This document shows positions 38,201 to 44,952 of a DNA stretch of 64,000 nt, one piece after another. Positions within the stretch are counted from its first letter, which is position 1. Every line of letters starts with the position of its first letter. Source of the stretch: an uncultured Flavobacteriales bacterium (GTDB lineage: Bacteria; Bacteroidota; Bacteroidia; Flavobacteriales_E; Vicingaceae); NCBI GenBank assembly GCA_905479995.1, contig CAJQON010000010.1, positions 1 through 64,000 of the forward strand. The letters run 5' to 3'. A model generated the notes under the pieces. It had not been told where the DNA came from, searched no databases, and saw only the letters and a list, made by a program, of their open reading frames with translations. A program made the translations under genes and the position numbers.

Positions 38201-39112
38201 ATAGGAATTCATACAGGATCGGTAATTGCAGGAGTTGTAGGAATAAAACGTTTTGCTTATGATATTTGGGGCGACAGTGTAAATGTTGCAAGTAGAATTG
38301 AAGCTGCGAGTGATGTGGATAGAGTAAATATATCTGGAGCTACATATGAATTGGTGAAAGAATTTTTTACCTGTGAATATAGAGGGGAAATAAAAGCCAA
38401 AAATAAAGGGAAAATAGACATGTACTTTGTGCATTCTATTAAGCCAGAACTTTCTGTAAATGGTGAAGGAGCTTTACCGAATGACTTGTTTCAAAAGTAT
38501 GTTGATTTGCATATTTACAGTAGTATAAATTATAGAAAAGCAGAGAGATATATTGTTGACAGACTAAAAAAGGAACTACCAGATAATTTATATTATCATG
38601 ATTTAAGACATACCACAGATGTTTGTGCGGCTGTTGAGCGATTGGCTTTAATGGAGGGGATTGAAGGGGATGACATCTTTTTATTGAAAACAGCAGCGTT
38701 ATATCATGATGCAGGTTTTGTGCATCAATATGCTAATAACGAAGATTTAGGAGCTGCTCTGGCTCGGGAGGTTTTACCAAGATTTGGCTACTCTGAAAAT
38801 CAATTAAATATAATATGCAGGTTAATTCAGGCAACCAAAGTACCGCAAAAACCGCAAGATCATTTGGAGCAAATTATTTGTGATTCGGACTTAGATTATT
38901 TAGGAGGAGATGAGTTTCATTTTATTGCAAATAAGTTGAAACGAGAACTTATGGAAAGAGACATTATTGAAACAGATAAACAATGGGACGAACTTCAGGT
39001 TAAGTTTTTAGAGGCTCATACTTATTTTACCAAAACTGCAATAGAGTTAAGGCAAAGCAATAAGCGCGATCGAATAAATGAGATTAATGAAAGGTTAAAA
39101 ACATATAAGTAA
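35288..39112 (+). CDS. Transmembrane receptor fusing Reg_prop propellers, Y_Y_Y, adenylate cyclase and a PDE-like HD domain
   Basis: 1,274 residues starting from GTG at 35288 with a signal peptide (MKKALFVLSVALLSNFVVAQ). About 13 Reg_prop blades (pattern GxIWxGTxxGL) fill residues 25-680, enough for two seven-bladed propellers. A Y_Y_Y domain follows (to about 780), then one membrane helix (about 784-806) and a coiled coil. The class III cyclase domain has both metal Asp residues (Asp879, Asp923) and the adenine-selecting Lys919 and Asp992. Transition-state Asn999 and Arg1003 are also present, so adenylate cyclase is favoured. The C-terminal HD domain has YHDLRHTTDV (His1104, His1108), His1140-Asp1141 and Asp1199/Asp1201, resembling class I cyclic-nucleotide phosphodiesterases. 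The protein would sense a periplasmic ligand and set cAMP level. It is the last gene of the PorP/PorE operon. Confidence 0.9.
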   Translation: MKKALFVLSVALLSNFVVAQQSNIKFRHLTIKDGLSQSGVSSIVQDSKGLIWFGTQDGLNAFNGFNFEIFSHDLSDPKSISNNHIRAIHQDKNGLIWLATENGLNVFNRASYNFESIIKSKKKENIWALAESEKYIWVGTERKLLKVNKSTFKVDRIELQVSTSLHKLKARKLLFIKDTPSLLIVTEGNGIIKYDIKNNNTEQFYQDNSLLKSDIVWDAIQDSEGKIWIATNKGINFYDPKNGKVSSKFELDHKIGNQIVKSIYEDKSGIMWVGTDESGLYRINSFTNINHYLYSANVSTSISSNRINVIYEDNTGIIWVGTQSGVDKFDRQKQFFKHYQHWPNQTNTINSNMVWSIFMENDESSTLWVGTDLGINVFDKHTGKVSHITPNFSHELENRNKSIYAIYKNSKGQILVGTDGGAFYIDGEKLKPLGDRQNKENRNRTYTILEDEKQRLWLGTKEGVVIVSPDCQSYQQIKSSDSLGGLTSDVVRVIKQTKNGQIWLGTDLGGLCKVIEESDGNIKFKSFVKDQDNPNSLSNNTVLSIYEDKKGILWIGTFGGGLNRFDPKTENFTVFTEKEGLSNNVIYGVSGDKNGNLWMSTNKGISQFFIDRNKFRIFEESDGLQSNEFNTGAYFKSKTGQLFFGGINGFNTFFPEDIHINKSKPKPLITNFYLFNKPVKIGENEILKKHISELDEIVLKHKQNVISFEFASLHYSYPLKNLHKYKLENFNEDWVEIGNSRIANYTNLDPGEYIFKVKVANSDGIWSEETSEIRVIVEPPFWRSLFFILMVYVLIPLFLIYGIIKYRISQVKRQKQLLEVQVRERTHEVIRQKELLEAEKEKTEKLLLNILPAETAEELKAKGRATARQYRLTSIMFTDFKSFTQIAESTKPETLVKELDNYFKKFDEIIERYDVEKIKTIGDAYMCAGGIPIRNNSNPIDIVLAGLEIQRFMKVYNQGKIDQGEKGWGLRIGIHTGSVIAGVVGIKRFAYDIWGDSVNVASRIEAASDVDRVNISGATYELVKEFFTCEYRGEIKAKNKGKIDMYFVHSIKPELSVNGEGALPNDLFQKYVDLHIYSSINYRKAERYIVDRLKKELPDNLYYHDLRHTTDVCAAVERLALMEGIEGDDIFLLKTAALYHDAGFVHQYANNEDLGAALAREVLPRFGYSENQLNIICRLIQATKVPQKPQDHLEQIICDSDLDYLGGDEFHFIANKLKRELMERDIIETDKQWDELQVKFLEAHTYFTKTAIELRQSNKRDRINEINERLKTYK

Positions 39113-39143
39113 CAAAAAAGCCCCAAAATTTGGGGCTTTTTTG
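39113..39143. terminator. Bidirectional Rho-independent terminator
   Basis: AGCCCCAAA and TTTGGGGCT pair around a single A (39119-39137), flanked by an A-run to the left and a T-run to the right. It serves the plus-strand cyclase gene and the convergent minus-strand peptidase gene. Confidence 0.88.
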
Positions 39144-39159
39144 TTACTTGAAGTGGGTG

Positions 39160-40209
39160 TTAAAATGCCCAACTTCCTTGGTCTAACTCAGATAAGCAAG
39201 CAGTTAATAAATCAATGCTTCCTCGAATGTCATTTTTATCAGCCATTTCGATAGACTGATGAATGTGTCTTGTTGGAATTGATATCGCACCAGCAATAGA
39301 TCCACCTGGTGTCATTCGTTGAATTCCTGCAGTATCTGTTCCACCAGCAGTTAAAATTTCTTTTTGGTAAGTGATGTCGTTTCGTCCAGCAACTTCTTCC
39401 ATGTATTTAACCATGCGGTAATCACAAATGGTAGAGCTGTCCATTATTTTTATGGCCGTACCTTCTCCTAATTTCGTAATCATTTCTTCTGGTTTTGCAC
39501 CTGGAACATCAAAAGCAATGGTAGTATCTAAACCAAATCCAAAATCAGGATTAATAGCTAGTGCCGAAACATTAGCACCTCTTATTCCAACTTCTTCTTG
39601 TACCGTAAATACACCGTAAACATCATAAGGTACCGTTTTGTCTTTTAATGCTCTTAACGATTCAATAAGGATGAAAACAGCCAGTCTATTATCCAATGAT
39701 TTACAGTTTACACAGGAGCCCATTTCTATAAGCCCTCTATCTCTTGTAATTGGATTTCCAACTGCAACAATTTTTTCTACTTCTTCCTTTTTCATCCCTA
39801 AATCGATAAAAAAGTCGGTAGTTTTAAGTGTTTTAGTTCTTTCTTCAGGAGTCATTACATGAATGGGTTTAGATCCCATCACTCCAATTACATCTTCCGT
39901 TCCGTGAATAATTACACGTTGTGCTGTTAGCGTTTTTGGATCAAAACCACCCAAGGTATGAAACCGAACAAAACCATTGTCATCAATGTGTGTAACAATA
40001 AAGCCTATTTCATCCATGTGAGCACCAACCATAACACGTTTATCATTCGTGCCTTTTTTAATGGCATAGACATTTCCCATGTTGTCAATGGTTATTTCAT
40101 CTACCAATGGTTTTACTTCTCTTAATACTATTTCTCTAACGCGTTGCTCGTGTCCTGGAGCTCCAGCAACTTCAGCAATCTCTTTTAATAATTCTACATT
40201 TATTGGCAT
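39160..40209 (-). CDS. M42-family aminopeptidase (FrvX-like)
   Basis: 349 residues, the usual size. Metal ligands are visible in order: His64 and Asp66 (GAHMDEIG), bridging Asp173 (SLDNR), catalytic Glu205 and Glu206 (VQEEVG), Asp228 (GLDTT) and a C-terminal His in PTRHIHQ. M42 enzymes are cytoplasmic, tetrahedral dodecamers with di-zinc or cobalt centres that trim short peptides; glutamyl aminopeptidase is the closest annotated activity. It follows pyruvate kinase by 12 bases on the same strand. Confidence 0.93.
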   Translation of the reverse strand: MPINVELLKEIAEVAGAPGHEQRVREIVLREVKPLVDEITIDNMGNVYAIKKGTNDKRVMVGAHMDEIGFIVTHIDDNGFVRFHTLGGFDPKTLTAQRVIIHGTEDVIGVMGSKPIHVMTPEERTKTLKTTDFFIDLGMKKEEVEKIVAVGNPITRDRGLIEMGSCVNCKSLDNRLAVFILIESLRALKDKTVPYDVYGVFTVQEEVGIRGANVSALAINPDFGFGLDTTIAFDVPGAKPEEMITKLGEGTAIKIMDSSTICDYRMVKYMEEVAGRNDITYQKEILTAGGTDTAGIQRMTPGGSIAGAISIPTRHIHQSIEMADKNDIRGSIDLLTACLSELDQGSWAF

Positions 40210-40221
40210 AGTTTCTTTTTT

Positions 40222-41649
40222 TTATTCAATAGAACTTAGTTTCATCATGTTCGATTGACCTTTTTCAGTAATAGGCATACTTGCTATGTTAATGATGAGG
40301 TCATCTGTTTTTAGGTATTCACCTTTTTTTAAGAGGTATTTAATGTCTGCTATAGTGTGATCTGTACTAATAAATTTATCGTAATAAAACACCCTTACAC
40401 CCCACACTAAGCTAAGCATATTTAGGATAGCCTCGTTACCAGTAAATACAAAAATGCCGGCTTTAGGTCTAAAACTAGCTACTTTAAAACCGGTGTATCC
40501 AGAAAATGTCATAGTAACAATTCCTTTGGCATCAACTCTTTGTGCTAAACGACACGAATTAAAACAAACACTGTCAGTAATAAATCGATCTTTATTGTCT
40601 ACTTCTGGCGGGTACTCTTTGTGGTATAATGAATCATCTTTTTCCACATCTTTAATTATACTAGCCATTGCCTCTATTACTTGTACAGGATATTTACCTA
40701 CAGAAGTTTCACCACTTAGCATTACAGCGTCAGCTCCATCTAAAACCGCATTGGCAACATCATTTACTTCAGCTCTAGTAGGTGTAATATTATCAATCAT
40801 ACTCTCCATCATTTGCGTAGCAATAATAACCGGCTTGGCTGCTTTCATGGATTTCCGTACAATCATTTTTTGTGTTAATGGCACTTCATGAAAAGGTATT
40901 TCTACACCTAAATCACCCCTAGCAACCATTAAAGCATCTGTGGCCTTTATAATGTTATCTATATCTGTAACAGCCTCAGGTTTTTCAATTTTTGCAATCA
41001 CCTTCGCAGTGCTTTTTTTCTTGGCAATAATTTCTTTTAGCAATACAATGTCTTGCGCATTCCTTACAAAAGATAGCCCTATCCATGCAATGTTCATCGT
41101 TAAAGCAAACTCAAGATCAATAAGATCTTTTTCAGTTAAAGAAGGCAATGATATTTTGGTGCTAGGTAAGTTTACCCCTTTATTAGAAGAAAGAATTCCA
41201 CCATGTCTAACAATCGCGACAACTTCATCCTTTTTGTTGGAGCTCTTAATTTCGAGGTTTAATTTACCATCATCTAGTAAAATATTCTCACCAGGAACTA
41301 CGTCTTTTGGAAAATTTTGATAGCTAATATAAGCTCTGTTTTGATCTCCAATGCATTCATTTGTTGTAAGGATAATTTCTTCACCATTTACAATTTCAAC
41401 GCCATTATCTTTAATTTTTCCCACTCGAATTTTTGGGCCTTGTAAATCCCCTAAAATTGCAGTGTGTTGACCTTTTTCTTTATTAATTTCTCTAATTAAA
41501 TTAATCACGCTTCGGTGATCTTCATGTGAACCATGAGAAAAATTAATTCGACAAACATTAACTCCACTATCAATTATTTTTTCCAACATTTCTTTAGAAG
41601 AAGTTGAAGGTCCAATGGTGGCAACTATTTTTGTTTTTTTATAACTCAT
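40222..41649 (-). CDS. pyk: Pyruvate kinase
   Basis: 475 residues, complete. Diagnostic segments: TKIVATIGPSTSSKEML and RINFSHGSHEDH at the N-terminus, the catalytic Lys motif VIAKIEKPEAV, then MVARGDLGVEIP and MLSGETSVGKYP. It converts phosphoenolpyruvate and ADP to pyruvate and ATP at the end of glycolysis. The start codon overlaps the stop of the IPExxxVDY gene by one base (TAATG), so the two are translationally coupled. Confidence 0.97.
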   Translation of the reverse strand: MSYKKTKIVATIGPSTSSKEMLEKIIDSGVNVCRINFSHGSHEDHRSVINLIREINKEKGQHTAILGDLQGPKIRVGKIKDNGVEIVNGEEIILTTNECIGDQNRAYISYQNFPKDVVPGENILLDDGKLNLEIKSSNKKDEVVAIVRHGGILSSNKGVNLPSTKISLPSLTEKDLIDLEFALTMNIAWIGLSFVRNAQDIVLLKEIIAKKKSTAKVIAKIEKPEAVTDIDNIIKATDALMVARGDLGVEIPFHEVPLTQKMIVRKSMKAAKPVIIATQMMESMIDNITPTRAEVNDVANAVLDGADAVMLSGETSVGKYPVQVIEAMASIIKDVEKDDSLYHKEYPPEVDNKDRFITDSVCFNSCRLAQRVDAKGIVTMTFSGYTGFKVASFRPKAGIFVFTGNEAILNMLSLVWGVRVFYYDKFISTDHTIADIKYLLKKGEYLKTDDLIINIASMPITEKGQSNMMKLSSIE

Positions 41650-42050
41650 TAAAAAAGTAGGTTTTGTTTAGATTTAAGGAGATTAGGATCAATTTTAAAA
41701 GAAGTTAAAACTACTGATACCGAATTGATTTTACAAATAAACTCATTGGTTAAATCATCCGAAATATTGCCTTTTGACAATAAAAAATAGTCTACTTTTT
41801 TTTGCTCAGGAATCAAAAAACCACCAGAACCCCTATTCGCAAAAAAGTAGTGCTCTAAGTAATTAGCATCATCTATATATTCGTAAAAAGAGTAATGAGC
41901 TTCATCAATTATATAGTCTTCAACTCTAGTTAAATCTAGATTAAGCACATTATTAAGTTCCCAACAAAGGCGATAATCTTTATTGTGGCAACTAATTCCA
42001 ATTAAATGAAAATCATATTCTTCCTCTACCTCGAGTACAAACTTCGACAT
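41649..42050 (-). CDS. IPExxxVDY-family protein
   Basis: 133 residues from the ATG at 42050 (a GTG one codon upstream is possible). It carries the family's defining string, here LIPEQKKVDYFLL, near residue 80. The family is a short, probably cytoplasmic Bacteroidota protein usually found next to pyruvate kinase, as here. Its role is unknown; the conserved linkage hints at an effect on pyruvate kinase or its expression. Confidence 0.9.
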   Translation of the reverse strand: MSKFVLEVEEEYDFHLIGISCHNKDYRLCWELNNVLNLDLTRVEDYIIDEAHYSFYEYIDDANYLEHYFFANRGSGGFLIPEQKKVDYFLLSKGNISDDLTNEFICKINSVSVVLTSFKIDPNLLKSKQNLLF

Positions 42051-42199
42051 CACCCAAAGTTATATAGAACTGGGGTAACTATTGTTTTTTTTTCAAATTT
42101 TTATTTGAAGACAATTGTAACATTACTTAGTTAAACAAATGCTTGGCGTTTATTGTAAATATCTTAATTTGTTGGCTATAAATACCCGTATTTTAATAG

Positions 42200-42207
42200 T
42201 AACTTTG
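42200..42207 (+). promoter_or_regulatory. Candidate -7 element (TAACTTTG) of the second cargo/PorP operon
   Basis: TAACTTTG matches TAnnTTTG and ends 4 bases before the ATG at 42212, which would produce a leaderless or nearly leaderless mRNA. The nearest TTG upstream (42172-42174) is 25 bases away, slightly beyond the usual spacing. Confidence 0.4.
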
Positions 42208-42211
42208 TGTA

Positions 42212-43042
42212 ATGAAGAGTTTTATTGGGGCTATAATTCTTACCTTAGGTAGTTGCTGCAGTTTTTTTGCGCAATGCCCTAGTTCTATCGAGATTATCAG
42301 ATCTGTTGAGAATCCCGTTTGTAAAAATTCACCAGTAACATTTTCTGTTTTACCTAAAGCTGGTGCAATTACTGATTATATTTGGGTTGTAAATGGAGAC
42401 ACAATTAGTAATGCTGCTACGTTAACCACAAGTATAAATTTTGCTCACGTAGAAGTTTATGCCGTTTCAGATACTTGTAATTTGGACACTCTTTTTAGTG
42501 ATAGTTTTATTCTTAATACCGAATTTACTGTTGATTATACTGTAATTGTTGAAGAGTGTAATCAACCCGTTGCAGATGTTCAAATTAACAACATTAGTGG
42601 AGGTTTAGCACCTTATACCTATAGCTTATTTGTTGAAGATGTGGATAATGGTCAGGCTGACTTGTATCCGGATTTATCAGTTTCAAGTTATCCTTTGGTC
42701 GTTCAAGATGCCAATAATTGTATAGATACTTTTTGGATAAATATTGAAGTAACCAATTGTCCATTGCCTGATCCTAAGGAGGTTTTTACTCCCAATGAAG
42801 ATGGGTTTAATGATGGCTGGATTATTAGTTACATTCATTTATACCCAGATAATGAAGTGTTTATTTACGATAGATGGGGACAGAGAGTTTACCACAAAAA
42901 AGGCTATGAGAATAATGATCCATGGAAAGCCCAGTACGTAGGAGCTAATATGCCAGTTTCTACTTATTACTATATTCTAAAAGTTAATTTTGAGAAGCAA
43001 GATCAAATAGTTTACAATGGTGCAATTTCTATTTTTAGATAA
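42212..43042 (+). CDS. Secreted protein with T9SS type B sorting domain
   Basis: 276 residues with a signal peptide ending CSFFAQ. Residues 22-105 resemble an Ig/PKD-like domain (PVCKNSPVTFSVLPKAGAI). Residues 110-185 carry one SprB-like module (ISGGLAPYTYSLF, then YPLVVQDANNCIDTFW). The C-terminus is a CHU_C type B sorting domain (EVFTPNEDGFNDGW, IYDRWGQRVYHK, PVSTYYYILKV). It overlaps the following PorP/SprF gene by one base, which makes it a likely cargo of that protein, like the pair at 31548-32978. Confidence 0.88.
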   Translation: MKSFIGAIILTLGSCCSFFAQCPSSIEIIRSVENPVCKNSPVTFSVLPKAGAITDYIWVVNGDTISNAATLTTSINFAHVEVYAVSDTCNLDTLFSDSFILNTEFTVDYTVIVEECNQPVADVQINNISGGLAPYTYSLFVEDVDNGQADLYPDLSVSSYPLVVQDANNCIDTFWINIEVTNCPLPDPKEVFTPNEDGFNDGWIISYIHLYPDNEVFIYDRWGQRVYHKKGYENNDPWKAQYVGANMPVSTYYYILKVNFEKQDQIVYNGAISIFR

Positions 43043-43977
43043 TGAAAAAGGCTCTATTCATATTATTTACAATAGTTTCGTTGAGCGTATTTTGTCAGCA
43101 ATCTGTCCAATATTCTCAATATTCATTTAATAATTTTGGGTACAATCCGGCTTTTGCAGGAACAACTAAATGCATTAATTTTAAACTTGGAACTAGGATG
43201 CAGTGGATGGGTTTTGAAGGAGCTCCCCGATCATCTTTTGTAAGCGTTCACTCTAGATTAGGGCAAAAAAAGTTTAGTGGAAGAGGAGGGAAACATGCTG
43301 TTGGTTTATATGTAGAGCAAGACGAGGTACATCTTACAACTAGAAATGCATTTAAACTTGGTTATGCTTACCATACCAAAGTATCTATGAAATATACTAT
43401 GGGCTTAGGTGTTTTTGCTGGATTACAACAGTATTCTACCGATGACATTTTTGGTGGTGAAAACAATCCAGACCCAGTTTTGGCAAATGCAGCAGGATCG
43501 GTAATTAGGTATCCAGATATTATGCCTGGAATATTGTTGTACAGTAAAAAAATGTACTGGAGCTTTTCCATAAACCAACTCTATTTTAAGAACATCAATT
43601 TAGGACAAGAAGAAAAGCAGGTTAACCAGTATTATTTTGGTGCTGGACATAAATCGGTAAATGGGCATTGGACCATTTTTAAATCATTTTTATTGAAACA
43701 AAACATTATGGGGCCACCAGCTATAGATTTAAATATGGCATGGGTTTATTATGGAGCTATTACAATGGGAGTAGGTTATCGGGTAGGAGAATCGATTATC
43801 CCTCAAGTAAAATTACAGTTGGGTAAATTTGGTATTGCCTATGCGTTTGATTACCCACTTAATCAGTTAAGAGGAAATTTTGGGCATGAAATTATGATCA
43901 GTTTCAGTCGTTGTAAAGGAGGGGGAATTGGTGATGGAAGTCCAGGGAAAGACTATGAATGTCCTGCTTATAATTAA
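43042..43977 (+). CDS. PorP/SprF-family type IX secretion membrane protein (second copy)
   Basis: 311 residues with a signal peptide ending VFCQ. The signature is QQSVQYSQYSFNNFGYNPAFAGTTK, then RMQWMGFEGAPRSSFVSVH; the rest is barrel-like. The last 20 residues are Gly-rich with two Cys. As for other family members, a role in secretion or surface attachment of the adjacent type B protein is likely. It starts within the stop codon of that gene and is convergent with the thioredoxin-like gene, overlapping its 3' end by four bases. Confidence 0.92.
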   Translation: MKKALFILFTIVSLSVFCQQSVQYSQYSFNNFGYNPAFAGTTKCINFKLGTRMQWMGFEGAPRSSFVSVHSRLGQKKFSGRGGKHAVGLYVEQDEVHLTTRNAFKLGYAYHTKVSMKYTMGLGVFAGLQQYSTDDIFGGENNPDPVLANAAGSVIRYPDIMPGILLYSKKMYWSFSINQLYFKNINLGQEEKQVNQYYFGAGHKSVNGHWTIFKSFLLKQNIMGPPAIDLNMAWVYYGAITMGVGYRVGESIIPQVKLQLGKFGIAYAFDYPLNQLRGNFGHEIMISFSRCKGGGIGDGSPGKDYECPAYN

Positions 43978-44201
43978 GCAATCATAAAATGGCCTAAAAT
44001 ATCGCTATTGCCATAACTAATTAGTTTGTTTTTCTTAACCAAAGCTGGTAGTATTCTTATTGGGAAAGGGAGCTCATACCTATCAACATCTACATTAACA
44101 GTTTTAATATGAATACCGTCTTTTTCAAGATTTTTTAAAACCTCAACACATGCAACGCATTTGTCGCTTATAAAAAGCTGATATTCAGTAATCTTGTTCA
44201 T
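43974..44201 (-). CDS. Thioredoxin/glutaredoxin-like mini-protein
   Basis: 75 residues. An N-terminal strand (EYQLFISD) is followed by a CVAC redox pair at residues 15-18 and a helix (VEVLKNLEKDG). A second strand (IKTVNVDVD) and a cis-Pro-like segment (IRILPALV) follow, as in a glutaredoxin-like fold. It could be a disulfide reductase or redox sensor. Its start overlaps the Crp/Fnr stop by one base (TAATG), so the two are translationally coupled; a redox link to that regulator is conceivable but unproven. Confidence 0.75.
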   Translation of the reverse strand: MNKITEYQLFISDKCVACVEVLKNLEKDGIHIKTVNVDVDRYELPFPIRILPALVKKNKLISYGNSDILGHFMIA

Positions 44202-44881
44202 TAATTTAATTGAGTTATATCGCGTATTAAAAATTGATTTCTTTCCAAATAAATTAAATCCTTTTCTTTTAGTTCGTTCAAAACAGTTGTAACTGTTTGT
44301 CGTGATGTTGCAGTTAAATTAGCAATGTCTAAATGGGTTAAATTGTGTTTAACCAAAATTTCAGTTCCAATTTTTTTGCCTTTTTCTGTTCCTAGGTCAA
44401 TTATAAAATCAATAATTCTAGTCCTTGCATCTTTAAATACCAAAGCTTCTAACCGTCTTTCTACCTTTTGAAGTCGAAAACCAATTAATTTAGTCACTTT
44501 TAAACCTAGCATAGAGTTTGCTCCCATCATAGCTTCCATATCGTTAATGCTCATTGCGCACAATTTAACGTTATTGTCTAATGCAATAGCAAAATCTTTA
44601 CGTTTACCTTCATCAACAAGACTTAGCTCACCGAAAATTTCGCCAGGGCCTAAAATTGTTTTTATAATCTCTTTACCATTGTCGGAATAAGAACCAATTT
44701 TTACCCTTCCCTTTTTTAAAAAATAAATAGATGAAGAAGGATCTTCTGGAAAGTAGATGTATTCATTCTTTTCTACTTTACTGTCTTTAATTTTTTTGGC
44801 CATTTTCATCTTTTCCATCAAAGACAAAGCTTTTAAAATGTTAAAGTTTTCTAGGTGCCAAAGTTTGGTTTCTGTAGACAT
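44201..44881 (-). CDS. Crp/Fnr-family transcription regulator
   Basis: 226 residues. An N-terminal cyclic-nucleotide-binding-type barrel (about 25-140) includes YIYFPEDPSSSIYFLKKGRVKI and the cassette GPGEIFGELSLVDEGKRKDFA. A long dimer helix follows, then a winged HTH (about 165-220, LTHLDIANLTATSRQTVTTVLNEL). The Arg-Ser pair that binds the cAMP phosphate in E. coli CRP is replaced by Lys-Asp here, so cAMP may not be the ligand. There is no Fnr-type Cys cluster. A perfect inverted repeat upstream could be its own operator. Confidence 0.9.
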   Translation of the reverse strand: MSTETKLWHLENFNILKALSLMEKMKMAKKIKDSKVEKNEYIYFPEDPSSSIYFLKKGRVKIGSYSDNGKEIIKTILGPGEIFGELSLVDEGKRKDFAIALDNNVKLCAMSINDMEAMMGANSMLGLKVTKLIGFRLQKVERRLEALVFKDARTRIIDFIIDLGTEKGKKIGTEILVKHNLTHLDIANLTATSRQTVTTVLNELKEKDLIYLERNQFLIRDITQLN

Positions 44882-44895
44882 GTTTTCTTTTTTTT

Positions 44896-44910
44896 ATTAC
44901 CGAGGGTAAT
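44896..44910. promoter_or_regulatory. Inverted repeat in the leader of the Crp/Fnr gene
   Basis: ATTACC-GAG-GGTAAT is a perfect 6-base inverted repeat (44896-44910), 15 bases upstream of the start codon at 44881. The adjacent TGTGA (44910-44914) resembles a CRP half-site. It may be an autoregulatory operator or an mRNA hairpin. Confidence 0.35.
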
Positions 44911-44952
44911 GTGAGACAAAGTAAATGATACAATTTTGCTAAATATGTCTAT

